From positions 1-64,000 of the forward strand of contig CAUSCF010000004.1 of NCBI GenBank assembly GCA_963530295.1: a stretch of 64,000 nt of DNA. The letters are read 5' to 3'. Source of the stretch: JABCPE02 sp963530295 (lineage in GTDB: Bacteria > Bacteroidota > Bacteroidia > Flavobacteriales > Weeksellaceae). Shown here one piece after another: positions 8,365 through 16,479 of the stretch (within the stretch, counting starts at the first letter, position 1; each line of letters begins with the position of its first letter). The translations under genes and the position numbers were made by a program. The notes below the pieces were generated by a model. It had not been told where the DNA came from and did not search any database. It saw nothing but the letters and a program-made list of their open reading frames with translations.

Positions 8365-8694
8365 ATGATAATAGTGTGCCAAACTCTGCTCAAAAATACA
8401 AAAATTTTAGGAATTGCCATCTTTCCTTTTATTATTTTAAAAGATAAAAGGCTGAAAAATAACCACACCCTTATCAACCACGAAAAAATACACCTTCGGC
8501 AGCAGCTGGAAATGGGCATTATTCTATTTTACCTTTGGTATCTCGCTGAGTTTTTATATTGGTATATCAAACTGAGAAATGGAGAAATGGCGTATGAAAA
8601 AATCAGTTTTGAACAAGAGGCCTACTGTAACGAAAATTCACTTAGCTACTTGAAAAATAGAAAATTCTGGGAATTTTTAAAATATTTATCTTAG
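8365..8694 (+). CDS. small membrane protein with an HExxH motif
   Basis: A 109-residue protein with one hydrophobic segment near residues 13-25 and another near 50-67. Between them is NHEKIHLRQQLE, containing HEKIH, a possible zinc-binding HExxH; FEQEAY further on could give the third ligand (E). The layout resembles minimal membrane metallopeptidases of the M48/M56 type, but it is much shorter than those families, so activity is uncertain. Similar short proteins appear to occur in other Flavobacteriia. Expression may be leaderless. Confidence 0.7.
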   Translation: MIIVCQTLLKNTKILGIAIFPFIILKDKRLKNNHTLINHEKIHLRQQLEMGIILFYLWYLAEFLYWYIKLRNGEMAYEKISFEQEAYCNENSLSYLKNRKFWEFLKYLS

Positions 8695-8720
8695 TGCTAG
8701 TTATTCTTACCTTTATTTTT

Positions 8721-8728
8721 TATATTTG
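8721..8728 (+). promoter_or_regulatory. TAnnTTTG promoter element of the ZIP transporter gene
   Basis: Reads TATATTTG and ends 20 bases before the TTG start at 8749, the usual promoter-to-start distance in this window. Confidence 0.5.
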
Positions 8729-8748
8729 TGATATAAATATTTAGTATT

Positions 8749-9552
8749 TTGGAACAGCATATTTTTATCGCATTTTTATTGACTTTATTTGCAGGATTAT
8801 CCACTGGAATTGGGGGGCTGATTGTCTTTTTCACTCAGCAGACAAACAAAAAATTATTATCTTTTTCCTTGGGACTTTCCGCTGGAGTGATGATTTTGGT
8901 ATCCTTTGCAGAGTTTTTAGTTCAGTCCAGAGAAATCCTTACCGAAGAGATGGGAAATACAAAAGGATTGCTAACCATGTGGTTATGTTTCTTTGGCGGA
9001 ATTTTATTCATTGGCATTATAGACCGTTTAATTCCCTCATTTGAAAATCCTCATGAAATTCAACACTTAGAAAATATGGAAAAACCGATAAAAAAAGGTT
9101 CTAAGCTAATGCGGATGGGGATTTTGACATCATTTGCAATCGCTATTCATAACTTTCCTGAGGGGATAGCCACCCTCATTGCAGGAGTTGAAAATCCCAC
9201 ATTAGGTATAGCCATTGCAACTGCTGTAGCCATCCATAACATCCCCGAAGGCATAGCAGTAGCTGTCCCCATCTACCAAGTAACTAAAAACAAGAAAAAA
9301 GCATTTCTGATGTCCTTGTTCTCTGGTCTAGCAGAACCTATCGGAGCTATTGCTGCATATCTTGTTTTAATGCCATTTATTACTCCTGTTTTGATGGGGC
9401 AGATATTTGCCATAGTAGCTGGAATTATGGTTTTTATATCTCTTGATGAGCTATTGCCTGCTACCCATGCATTTGGAGAACATCATCTTTCCATTTATGG
9501 TTTGATTTTTGGTATGGCTATTATGGCCCTAAGCCTTATAATGATGGCTTAA
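8749..9552 (+). CDS. zupT: ZIP-family zinc/divalent metal importer
   Basis: A 267-residue inner-membrane transporter of the ZIP family (ZupT type), importing Zn2+ and other divalent metals. It has about eight membrane helices. The two metal-site helices are clear: AIAIHNFPEGIATLIAG and AVAIHNIPEGIAVAVPI, each carrying the HNxPEG signature. The start is TTG at 8749; a stop codon lies in frame five codons upstream and no ATG precedes the first helix, so a non-ATG start is required. It ends 7 bases before the convergent pabA/trpG gene. No Zur-type operator was recognised. Confidence 0.93.
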   Translation: MEQHIFIAFLLTLFAGLSTGIGGLIVFFTQQTNKKLLSFSLGLSAGVMILVSFAEFLVQSREILTEEMGNTKGLLTMWLCFFGGILFIGIIDRLIPSFENPHEIQHLENMEKPIKKGSKLMRMGILTSFAIAIHNFPEGIATLIAGVENPTLGIAIATAVAIHNIPEGIAVAVPIYQVTKNKKKAFLMSLFSGLAEPIGAIAAYLVLMPFITPVLMGQIFAIVAGIMVFISLDELLPATHAFGEHHLSIYGLIFGMAIMALSLIMMA

Positions 9553-9559
9553 AAAATTT

Positions 9560-10132
9560 TTAATCCTTTAAAAAATTCTCCAAAATCTTCTCCCCACAAG
9601 GTGTCAATACACTTTCTGGGTGAAACTGCACTGCATGGACATCGTATTTTCTATGCTGTAATGCCATGATGATGCCCTGTTCATCCACAGCCGTGATTTG
9701 TAACTCTTCAGGGAAATCATGAGAATCCACCGCCCAAGAGTGGTATCTTCCTGTAATGATTTCAGAAGGCAAACCTCTGAATATCTTAGCATTATCTTCA
9801 ATGATAGCCGTAGAAATCCCAACTCCGTGATAGACATTATTCAAGTTAATCAGCTTTCCACCAAACGCCTCTGCAATCGCCTGTAAACCAAGGCAGACTC
9901 CTAAAATAGGTTTCTTTGGCGCAAATTCCTTTATCACATCCAGCAAAATTCCTGCTTCACTAGGCACGCCTGGTCCTGGAGAAAGGATGATTTTATCGTA
10001 TTTTTCTACTTCTTTCAGTGAAATTTCATCATTTTTAAAAACATAGACAAACTCCTTCCCTACAATCTGCTCCACCATCTGAACCAAATTATAAGTGAAA
10101 CTGTCATAGTTATCAAGCACCAATATTTTCAT
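9560..10132 (-). CDS. pabA: glutamine amidotransferase subunit of anthranilate or aminodeoxychorismate synthase
   Basis: A class I glutamine amidotransferase of 190 residues that releases ammonia from glutamine for chorismate-using synthases. The start at 10132 gives the family N-terminus MKILVLDNYDSFTYNL; an ATG 31 codons upstream would add a non-homologous tail lying across a terminator. Catalytic Cys80 (GVCLGLQAI), His171 and Glu173 (VQFHPES) are present. TrpG and PabA cannot be told apart by sequence here, and many bacteria use one subunit for both. No trpE or pabB is adjacent. A TATCTTTG promoter lies inside the terminator upstream. Confidence 0.9.
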   Translation of the reverse strand: MKILVLDNYDSFTYNLVQMVEQIVGKEFVYVFKNDEISLKEVEKYDKIILSPGPGVPSEAGILLDVIKEFAPKKPILGVCLGLQAIAEAFGGKLINLNNVYHGVGISTAIIEDNAKIFRGLPSEIITGRYHSWAVDSHDFPEELQITAVDEQGIIMALQHRKYDVHAVQFHPESVLTPCGEKILENFLKD

Positions 10133-10148
10133 GCAATTTTTAAAATAA

Positions 10149-10180
10149 AAAGACTTTGGCAAAGATAAGCCAAAGTCTCT
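10149..10180 (-). terminator. terminator with a nested promoter element
   Basis: A perfect 10-base-pair stem (AGACTTTGGC with GCCAAAGTCT) and a T-rich run on the minus strand close the dehydrogenase operon. Its loop plus one stem base reads TATCTTTG (10167-10160), a TAnnTTTG promoter element 27 bases before the pabA/trpG start. Confidence 0.75.
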
Positions 10181-10206
10181 TTTAATATAATTAAAAAAAG
10201 TAATTT

Positions 10207-10926
10207 TTATGGATTGGTAGACCAAAGAGCCGCCGAAGCCAGCATTGCTCTCTTGTTTAGCTTTAATAAATCTACCACCAGCTCCGCGAAATCCTCTGGC
10301 TGAAGCACCTTTTCAGGGTTTCCATCCGTGATTTTCAGGTCTGTTTTAGCCATATCCGTTGAAATCGTACTTGGTGTAAGAGTCGTTACACGAATGTTCT
10401 GCTTACGAAGTTCAAACATCATAGATTCTGACATTCCTATCAATCCAAATTTAGATGCAGAATATGCCGAAGTAAGCGCATTTCCTTTCAGACCTGCTGT
10501 TGAAGAAATATTCACCACATCGCCTGATTTTTTCTCCACCATCCCTGGCACCACAGCTTTCACTACATAGTAAGGCCCGAAAAGATTGGTTTTTACAATG
10601 TCTTCCCACTGCTCATCATCCATTTCTAAAATTCCTCCGAAAGCCGCTATTCCAGCATTATTGATAAGAATATCAAACTTCCCAAAATCATTTTGTAATT
10701 TTTCTAACGAAGTAAAAACTTGCTTTTTATCAGTAACATCAAAAACAGAATAAGATGATTTCACGCCTTTGCTCTCTATCTCAGCAGCTACGGATTTTAG
10801 ATTGTTTTCATTTCTACCCGTAATGGCTACATTTACACCTTCTGCCGCCAGAGCCAAAGCTACGGCTTTACCTAATCCTCGCCCTCCACCTGTTACGAGG
10901 GCTGTTTTTCCTTTTAAATTTTGCAT
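10207..10926 (-). CDS. short-chain dehydrogenase/reductase
   Basis: A 239-residue classical SDR oxidoreductase using NAD(P)H, close to the FabG/sepiapterin-reductase type. Visible are TGGGRGLG (12-19, cofactor site), NNAG (89-92), Ser141/142 and the catalytic YSASK (Tyr155, Lys159). Starting at 10926 (4 bases after the upstream stop) gives the typical MQNLKGKTALVTGG; a second ATG six codons earlier overlaps the upstream gene and is also possible. It is cotranscribed with the aldehyde dehydrogenase. The substrate is unknown; a hydroxyacyl or aldehyde/alcohol conversion linked to its neighbour is plausible. Confidence 0.88.
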   Translation of the reverse strand: MQNLKGKTALVTGGGRGLGKAVALALAAEGVNVAITGRNENNLKSVAAEIESKGVKSSYSVFDVTDKKQVFTSLEKLQNDFGKFDILINNAGIAAFGGILEMDDEQWEDIVKTNLFGPYYVVKAVVPGMVEKKSGDVVNISSTAGLKGNALTSAYSASKFGLIGMSESMMFELRKQNIRVTTLTPSTISTDMAKTDLKITDGNPEKVLQPEDFAELVVDLLKLNKRAMLASAALWSTNP

Positions 10927-10930
10927 AATA

Positions 10931-12316
10931 TTAATAATCTGCATCAGGAGTAGTTACCCTGATTAGTTTAGAATTAACGAACTCATATATTCCCTCTATG
11001 GACTGCTCTCTACCATATCCAGAGTTTTTCGTTCCTCCGAATGGAAGTTCTGGCGAAATCCCTGTCACATGGTTTATATAGACCATTCCTGTATCTATTC
11101 TTCGTGCGATTTTCACTGCTTCCTCTACATCCGTTCCGAAAACCGTTCCACCAAGACCGTATTTAGTATCATTAGCCAAATCTACGGCTTCGTCCATATT
11201 TTTCACAGAATAAATCATCAGTACTGGCCCAAATATTTCATCTGAATAAGCGTCCATTCCTTTCTTAATATCTGTCAAAATAGTAGGCTGCATAAATGCT
11301 CCTGGACCTTCTATTTTTTTACCTCCTGTCACTAGTTTTGCTCCTTGTGCTATGGCTTTTTCTACTTGAGATAAAACATCTTCTCTCGCCTTCACACTGC
11401 TTAAAGGCGCCAACTGAGTTTCTGGATCAAGAGGATCTCCCACTTTAGCATTCCCAAATAGCTGTGTAGCCTTTTCAAGGAACGCTGGATAAAGGCTTTC
11501 TGGAACGATAACTCTCTTTGGAGAAACGCACACCTGCCCTGCATTCCATAGTCTGCCATTCACAGCAGTTTCTACAGCTTTATCTAAATCAGCATCTGGC
11601 ATAACGATGAAAGCATCACTTCCACCAAGTTCCAAGATTGATTTTTTCACATTTTTCCCTGCTACAGATGCGAAACTCGCTCCTGCTGGTTCGCTTCCTG
11701 TAAGGGCTGCTCCTTTTACTCTTGGGTCGTCCAATAGTTCTGACACTTTAGAACCAGGGACAAAAATATTAGTATAAACACCCTTAGGCGCACCTGCTTC
11801 TAAAAGAATTTTTTCCATCATTTCTCCTGCCTGCGGCACATTAGACGCGTGTTTCAGCACTATTGTATTCCCTACGATAAGGTTAGGCGCAGCAGAACGA
11901 GTAGTCTGATAGAAAGGGAAATTCCAAGGCTGAACACTCAAAATCACTCCTATCGGCTCATAAGACAAGAATGCCTTTCCGTGTAGTGTTTCCAAAGGCT
12001 TATCCGCCAATAGTTTTTCTCCATTTTCTGCATAATATTCAAAAATACCTGCACAAAGTTCCACCTCTGCGATACCTTCTCTGTGAAGTTTTCCCATCTC
12101 GATAGAGCATAATTTACCCAACTCCTCTTTGCGCTCACGCATGATTCTTGCAGCGTTATAGAGAACTTTTGCTCTTTCTGAAAAAGATTTTTTACGCCAT
12201 TCTTTAAAGGTTGCATCAGCCTGTGCGATAATTTCTGAAACCTCGCCAGATGTCATCTCTGGATATTCTTTTAATACCTCGCCTGTGGCAGGATTTATAG
12301 TTTTAATGCTTGACAT
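10931..12316 (-). CDS. gabD: NAD(P)-dependent succinate-semialdehyde dehydrogenase
   Basis: A 461-residue aldehyde dehydrogenase. The family pieces are in order: PWNFPFYQ (Asn132 stabilises the substrate oxyanion), LTGSEPAG (cofactor), LELGGSDAFIV (Glu229, general base) and NAGQVCVSPKR (Cys263, nucleophile), with IFGPVL and PFGGTKNSGYG near the end. Length and motif spelling fit the short succinate-semialdehyde dehydrogenase group that turns succinate semialdehyde into succinate, though other aldehydes cannot be excluded. The gene symbol is by similarity. It is the first gene of a two-gene operon with the SDR. Confidence 0.85.
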   Translation of the reverse strand: MSSIKTINPATGEVLKEYPEMTSGEVSEIIAQADATFKEWRKKSFSERAKVLYNAARIMRERKEELGKLCSIEMGKLHREGIAEVELCAGIFEYYAENGEKLLADKPLETLHGKAFLSYEPIGVILSVQPWNFPFYQTTRSAAPNLIVGNTIVLKHASNVPQAGEMMEKILLEAGAPKGVYTNIFVPGSKVSELLDDPRVKGAALTGSEPAGASFASVAGKNVKKSILELGGSDAFIVMPDADLDKAVETAVNGRLWNAGQVCVSPKRVIVPESLYPAFLEKATQLFGNAKVGDPLDPETQLAPLSSVKAREDVLSQVEKAIAQGAKLVTGGKKIEGPGAFMQPTILTDIKKGMDAYSDEIFGPVLMIYSVKNMDEAVDLANDTKYGLGGTVFGTDVEEAVKIARRIDTGMVYINHVTGISPELPFGGTKNSGYGREQSIEGIYEFVNSKLIRVTTPDADY

Positions 12317-12385
12317 AATTTTAAATTTTTAAATTTGTGTAAATATAAAAATTTTTATTTACATGAAAATTGATCTATGTTATGA

Positions 12386-13162
12386 TTAGCCTTTTATTAA
12401 AAAATCTTTAACAGAATTGTTAAAATCTTGCGAATTATCTACTTGGAGCCAATGCCCTGCATTTTTAATCTTAACAATCTGGCTGTCAGGGAATTTTTCA
12501 CAAATTAGGATTTCATCTTCTGGAAGGATGTAGTTAGATTTTTCGCCAGCGAGGAATAAAGTTTTCCCTCCGAAAACACCTTTTTCCTCTATATTTTCGA
12601 CCAAATCAACATATTTCTCGGAAAGAGTCTTTAGGTTAAATCTCCAGCTCAGTTTATTTTCCTGCTCCCAATAGAGATTTTTGAGAAGGAATAAAAGCAT
12701 GGCTCTGTCCGTAATGTATTTTTCCAACTGAAGTTCCACATCTTTACGAGCTGAAACAGCAGAAAAATCCACACTTTGTAATGCTTCAAAAGCCGTCTGA
12801 TGATGCGGTCTGTAAGCCCTTGGCGCTATGTCTGCGACGATAAGTTTATTAACCCTTTCTGGATAAGAAATCGCAAACTGCATCACAGCCTTGCCACCAA
12901 GAGAATGCCCCAAAAGATTAACCCTATCTAATTGATAATGATTGATATAGTTTAAAATATCCTCCGCCATTATCTGGTGAGACATTTCATCCGAATGAAA
13001 ACTTTTTCCGTGATTACGCAAATCCACCAAATGGCAAGGCATCCACTGACCAAATTCCCTTCCGAAAGTCCCCCAATTATCTGATATTCCGAACAATCCA
13101 TGAAAAACCAACAGAGGAGTTTCCTGAATTTCCTGTCCGTAAATTTTTGAGTTTAAAATCAT
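12386..13162 (-). CDS. alpha/beta-hydrolase esterase (YbfF type)
   Basis: A 258-residue cytoplasmic alpha/beta hydrolase. The oxyanion region HGLFGISDNW (21-30), LRNHGKS and the nucleophile elbow GHSLGG (Ser87) fit the YbfF acyl-CoA/short-chain esterase group; the catalytic histidine is in NAGHWLQVD near the C-terminus. A cap region lies between about 125 and 190. It starts 52 bases after the lgt stop on the same strand, so readthrough from yidD-lgt is possible. The real substrate is not known. Confidence 0.85.
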   Translation of the reverse strand: MILNSKIYGQEIQETPLLVFHGLFGISDNWGTFGREFGQWMPCHLVDLRNHGKSFHSDEMSHQIMAEDILNYINHYQLDRVNLLGHSLGGKAVMQFAISYPERVNKLIVADIAPRAYRPHHQTAFEALQSVDFSAVSARKDVELQLEKYITDRAMLLFLLKNLYWEQENKLSWRFNLKTLSEKYVDLVENIEEKGVFGGKTLFLAGEKSNYILPEDEILICEKFPDSQIVKIKNAGHWLQVDNSQDFNNSVKDFLIKG

Positions 13163-13214
13163 TTTTCTTCTTTTTCAAAAATTGATTACAAAGCAAAAAC
13201 CTTGTAAATCAACC

Positions 13215-14489
13215 TTATTCGGCTGGTTCTATTTTATTTTTCTTGGAATAAATCATAATCGCCACACCTGCCAGCATAAATGGAATGCTCAGAACCTGCC
13301 CAGTATTGAGCCCCGCAAATGTGATAACCTCATCTCCCTGCGGTTCTTTCAGAAATTCCACAAAGAAACGAATACTCCAAAGTATCACAAAAAACAGCCC
13401 AAACAACCATCCCTGCTGATATTTTTTACGAGTAAATTTATACAAAACAGCCAATAAAATAAACAAACAAACATACCCAAAAGCCTCAAAAAGCTGAGTA
13501 GGATATCTCGGAACTATGGCACCATATTCCATGCTCTGCTGTGGGAAAAGTATCGCAAACGGCGAAGTTTCGCTCGCTGGTTTTCCGATAATTTCCGAAT
13601 TGAAAAAATTCCCCATTCGCACAAAAGCCCCTCCTAATGCAATAACAATTCCTAATCTGTCATAAACCCAAAAAGGATTTTTCTTAATAATTCTATAACT
13701 ATAATATAAAGTAGTCAAAATCAATGCGATAGTAGCACCGTGGCTCGCCAGCCCAGAAAAACCTGTAAACTCCAGCGTAGGTTTCGTCCTGATGGGCAGG
13801 AAAACACTCCAAAAATCCGTTACAAACAAACTCGGTTCATAGAAAACCACATGCCCTATTCTCGCCCCAAAAATAGTCCCCAGCAATGTCCATGTAAAGA
13901 GCGGATCTATGAATTTATCATCTACATTGTCAATTTTGAAAATTTGTCTCATAATTAAAATCCCAAATCCAAAAGCAAAAACAAACATCAGCCCGTAATA
14001 TCTCAGTTTTTTAAAACCAAAAATATCTATGCCTTCATTAGGATTCCATATGCTAAACTCGGTATTTAGCCATACCATTTTACTCATCTGTAAATCCTGC
14101 TTTGTCAGCTGATTAGATTTTAAAATATATTTGTAGCTTTTAAGGGATTCTGCGGACATTCCTTCCTCACCAACAGGCATAAAATTCTCATTAAGAATAA
14201 AATAGCCTTTCTTTTTAAACTCCTCATAATATGGAGCCAAATATTCATATTCTCTCTGACCAGACAACTCTGTATTATATTTATTAAGAATAACCAAAAC
14301 ATCTGCATTCTCTGAGCCAAGAGCATCATAAACCTGCTTCATATCAGGGCTTACAAATATTTTTACGGGAGTGCTTCCCTTTTTAGTTACTATACTTCCG
14401 TTGGAAAAACCATTTTTGTATTCTTGTGAAAAGAACAACTGAAACGGCAATAATGCAAACAGAATAAAAAATCTTATTTTATCTTTCAT
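13215..14489 (-). CDS. lgt: prolipoprotein diacylglyceryl transferase with exported N-terminal extension
   Basis: Inner-membrane enzyme that moves diacylglycerol from phosphatidylglycerol to the cysteine of prolipoproteins, the first step before LspA and Lnt. The 424 residues split in two. Residues about 140-424 are a normal Lgt: SIWNPNEG, LRYYGLMF, GARIGHVVFYEP, GLASHGATI, RMGNFFNSEIIGKP, PRYPTQLFEA and RFFVEFLKEPQ. Residues 1-136 are extra: a signal peptide (MKDKIRFFILFALLPFQLFF SQ) and a roughly 110-residue soluble domain without cysteines. Start 14489 is preferred because it is the signal-peptide start and leaves 7 bases after yidD; a longer frame to 14528 would overlap yidD. Confidence 0.9.
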   Translation of the reverse strand: MKDKIRFFILFALLPFQLFFSQEYKNGFSNGSIVTKKGSTPVKIFVSPDMKQVYDALGSENADVLVILNKYNTELSGQREYEYLAPYYEEFKKKGYFILNENFMPVGEEGMSAESLKSYKYILKSNQLTKQDLQMSKMVWLNTEFSIWNPNEGIDIFGFKKLRYYGLMFVFAFGFGILIMRQIFKIDNVDDKFIDPLFTWTLLGTIFGARIGHVVFYEPSLFVTDFWSVFLPIRTKPTLEFTGFSGLASHGATIALILTTLYYSYRIIKKNPFWVYDRLGIVIALGGAFVRMGNFFNSEIIGKPASETSPFAILFPQQSMEYGAIVPRYPTQLFEAFGYVCLFILLAVLYKFTRKKYQQGWLFGLFFVILWSIRFFVEFLKEPQGDEVITFAGLNTGQVLSIPFMLAGVAIMIYSKKNKIEPAE

Positions 14490-14496
14490 TTTAAAT

Positions 14497-14736
14497 TTAC
14501 TTTCTTTTTTTAGGTGGAACTGGGTCATAGCCGCTGCCTCCCCATGGATGACAGCTCAAAATTCTCTTTGTTCCTAAAAATAATCCTTTCAGAAGACCGT
14601 GTGTTTTCAGGGCTTCCAGCATATACTGAGAACATGTGGGCTGATAACGGCAGTTGCTCCCCAGCCACGGCGAAACGGCCAGCTGATAAAAGCGAACCAG
14701 CATCACAAAAGGAAATATGATTATTTTCTGAAACAA
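14497..14736 (-). CDS. yidD: membrane protein insertion efficiency factor YidD
   Basis: A 79-residue membrane-associated protein with the YidD signature: AVSPWLGSNCRYQPTCSQY and LGTKRILSCHPWGGSGYDPVP, including the conserved cysteines. YidD assists YidC-dependent insertion of inner-membrane proteins. The start codon is TTG at 14736: no ATG precedes the conserved core and a TATTTTTG promoter ends 14 bases upstream. It is the first gene of a yidD-lgt unit, both membrane biogenesis functions. Confidence 0.93.
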   Translation of the reverse strand: MFQKIIIFPFVMLVRFYQLAVSPWLGSNCRYQPTCSQYMLEALKTHGLLKGLFLGTKRILSCHPWGGSGYDPVPPKKRK

Positions 14737-14750
14737 AATTTTATTTTGGA

Positions 14751-14758
14751 CAAAAATA
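14751..14758 (-). promoter_or_regulatory. TAnnTTTG promoter element of yidD-lgt
   Basis: On the minus strand reads TATTTTTG, ending 14 bases before the TTG start of yidD. Confidence 0.45.
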
Positions 14759-14820
14759 AACTATTATAACAAACAAAACAAAATTTTAAATGAACAGAAC
14801 TTGTTACTTTGGGATTGATT

Positions 14821-15390
14821 TTAATTTTTTATAACAAGATTTATCCCGTCATAGAGCGTTTTTAGGTCGCAGGACACCCTGTCGCCCACCTTGTATCTGC
14901 TGTCTATTTCGCCTTCTTGGAAGGTCATTTTTTGAAAATCTTCTATATCCACCACTTTCAGCTCTTTAAAATCAAATTCTGGAATTTCTACTATCTCAAA
15001 TTCTGTCAAACTAATAGGCATAGCATTAAGCTGTCTATACACATTAATCCCTATGGATAAAGATATTTCCTCATATATTTCATAAATCTGCTTTGCATTT
15101 TTAACATTGGGCAATGCAAATTCATTGATAAATTTGTCTAAAATTTCATCAAGTTTCAGAAAATCTCCAGCTCCCCTAAAAACTTCACCATCAGACACCA
15201 GCTCTATCCAGTCCTCTTCGCCTTTTTTAGAATACTGATATTCAAACCCTTGCAAAAAAGTATCCACTAAATCTATACTAACAATCCAGCCAGGGTTATC
15301 CAGAGTTTCTATTTTTACTCCATATTCATGCTCCCAGTCGCCATTACACTGATTTTTATACCATTCTTGTATCAGCTCTATATTAGTCAT
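14821..15390 (-). CDS. Imm53-like immunity protein with a C-terminal extension
   Basis: A 189-residue cytoplasmic protein. The first ~95 residues match the pattern I know from immunity protein 53: IQEWYKNQCNGDWEHEYG, then ETLDNPGWIVSIDL, and EDWIELVSDGEVFRGAGD. Imm53 proteins are predicted antidotes to polymorphic toxins. The C-terminal half (about 96-189) is acidic and unrecognised. No toxin gene lies beside it: the upstream neighbour, 22 bases away, is an NAD-dependent epimerase, and yidD is downstream. It is an orphan immunity gene, or it has been recruited to another role. Confidence 0.75.
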   Translation of the reverse strand: MTNIELIQEWYKNQCNGDWEHEYGVKIETLDNPGWIVSIDLVDTFLQGFEYQYSKKGEEDWIELVSDGEVFRGAGDFLKLDEILDKFINEFALPNVKNAKQIYEIYEEISLSIGINVYRQLNAMPISLTEFEIVEIPEFDFKELKVVDIEDFQKMTFQEGEIDSRYKVGDRVSCDLKTLYDGINLVIKN

Positions 15391-15412
15391 TTTATTGATT
15401 TATAACATTTTA

Positions 15413-16414
15413 CTATTTTCGGTTCTTATAATTTTCTAAGTGAAAATCAATACTTTCATTGATAGGAATAAAATTATAATTCAGTTCTTGTTTTATTTTC
15501 TCATTAGAAATTGGCGTAAAGCTGGTAACCGCCTCTATATTGCTCTTGGTAACTCTCTTTAAACTTGGGACAAGCCACCCCAAAAGAACATTCAGCCAAT
15601 ATGCAAAATTCAGAATAGACTTTGGAAGGATTTTCGTTTTGGATTTTCCTAATTTTAGCCTTACTATATCAGATAAATCCTGATATTTTCGGTTTTCAGA
15701 AAGGATAATATACCGCTCGCCGAATTTGTTTTTCTCCATCAGCTCCACCGCTATTTTTGCCACATCGCGAACATCCACATAGGCCGTTCCCCCTGAGAAA
15801 GTAAATGGATTTTTCTCAAAAGTGGTAAAAAGCTCTCCGCTACTGTTCCCCCAGTTCCCTGTTCCGATAATGACACCAGGATTGATGATAATGGTATTCA
15901 TCCCCTCTGCTGAACTGCGCCAGACCTCCATCTCTGCAAGATATTTTGACTGTGCGTATCCAGAATGCTCTTCTTTTGGGTTAAACTGCGAGTTTTCATC
16001 AATCATCCCATTTTCATTCACCTCATCCAAAACCGCAATAGAACTCACAAAGAGAAACTTTTTCACCTGTTTTTCTTCGGCTATATAGAGCATATTTTTA
16101 GTGCCTTCCACATTGGTTCTGAGCATTTCTTGGGCATCTTTTGGGTGAAAACTCACCTTTGCAGAGGCGTGATAGACCTCCTCCACGCCATCCAAAACTG
16201 CTCTCAGCGAATCCAAATCCCACAAATCTACATCCACCCACTCTATCTGCTCAGACAGCCGTTCAGCATCCGCCGTATAAAAGAGCCAAGATTTTTTGAC
16301 TTCTTCTATATTGCTGCTTTTTCGCTTGGCGGCTCTCACTTTTTTGCCTTTTTTGAGGAGTTCTAAAACCAATACTCTTCCTAAAATCCCTGTCGCTCCC
16401 GTTACTAAAACCAT
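15413..16414 (-). CDS. NAD-dependent epimerase/dehydratase family protein
   Basis: A 333-residue extended SDR. The start at 16414 places the Rossmann motif at the very N-terminus (MVLVTGATGILGRVLV); an ATG 13 codons earlier is not needed. Other features are VYHASAKVSFHP and the catalytic YAQSK (Tyr-x-x-x-Lys). The overall pattern resembles dihydroflavonol-4-reductase-like proteins, common in Bacteroidota with unknown substrates. A terminator separates it from the pseudouridine synthase upstream; the Imm53-like gene follows 22 bases later. Confidence 0.85.
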   Translation of the reverse strand: MVLVTGATGILGRVLVLELLKKGKKVRAAKRKSSNIEEVKKSWLFYTADAERLSEQIEWVDVDLWDLDSLRAVLDGVEEVYHASAKVSFHPKDAQEMLRTNVEGTKNMLYIAEEKQVKKFLFVSSIAVLDEVNENGMIDENSQFNPKEEHSGYAQSKYLAEMEVWRSSAEGMNTIIINPGVIIGTGNWGNSSGELFTTFEKNPFTFSGGTAYVDVRDVAKIAVELMEKNKFGERYIILSENRKYQDLSDIVRLKLGKSKTKILPKSILNFAYWLNVLLGWLVPSLKRVTKSNIEAVTSFTPISNEKIKQELNYNFIPINESIDFHLENYKNRK

Positions 16415-16439
16415 TCTAAATTCGATATTTAAATTAAAA

Positions 16440-16470
16440 AGTGATAAACACAAAAAGGGTATTTATCACT
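16440..16470 (-). terminator. terminator downstream of the pseudouridine synthase
   Basis: The stem AGTGATAAA/TTTATCACT is followed on the minus strand by TTTTTAATTT. It lies 9 bases past the pseudouridine synthase stop. Confidence 0.65.
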
Positions 16471-16479
16471 TCTATTTTT

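Noticed and set aside
15965..16366. Plus-strand open frame of 133 codons
   Set aside because: It is a shadow of the epimerase gene on the opposite strand, whose Rossmann and YxxxK motifs are clear.
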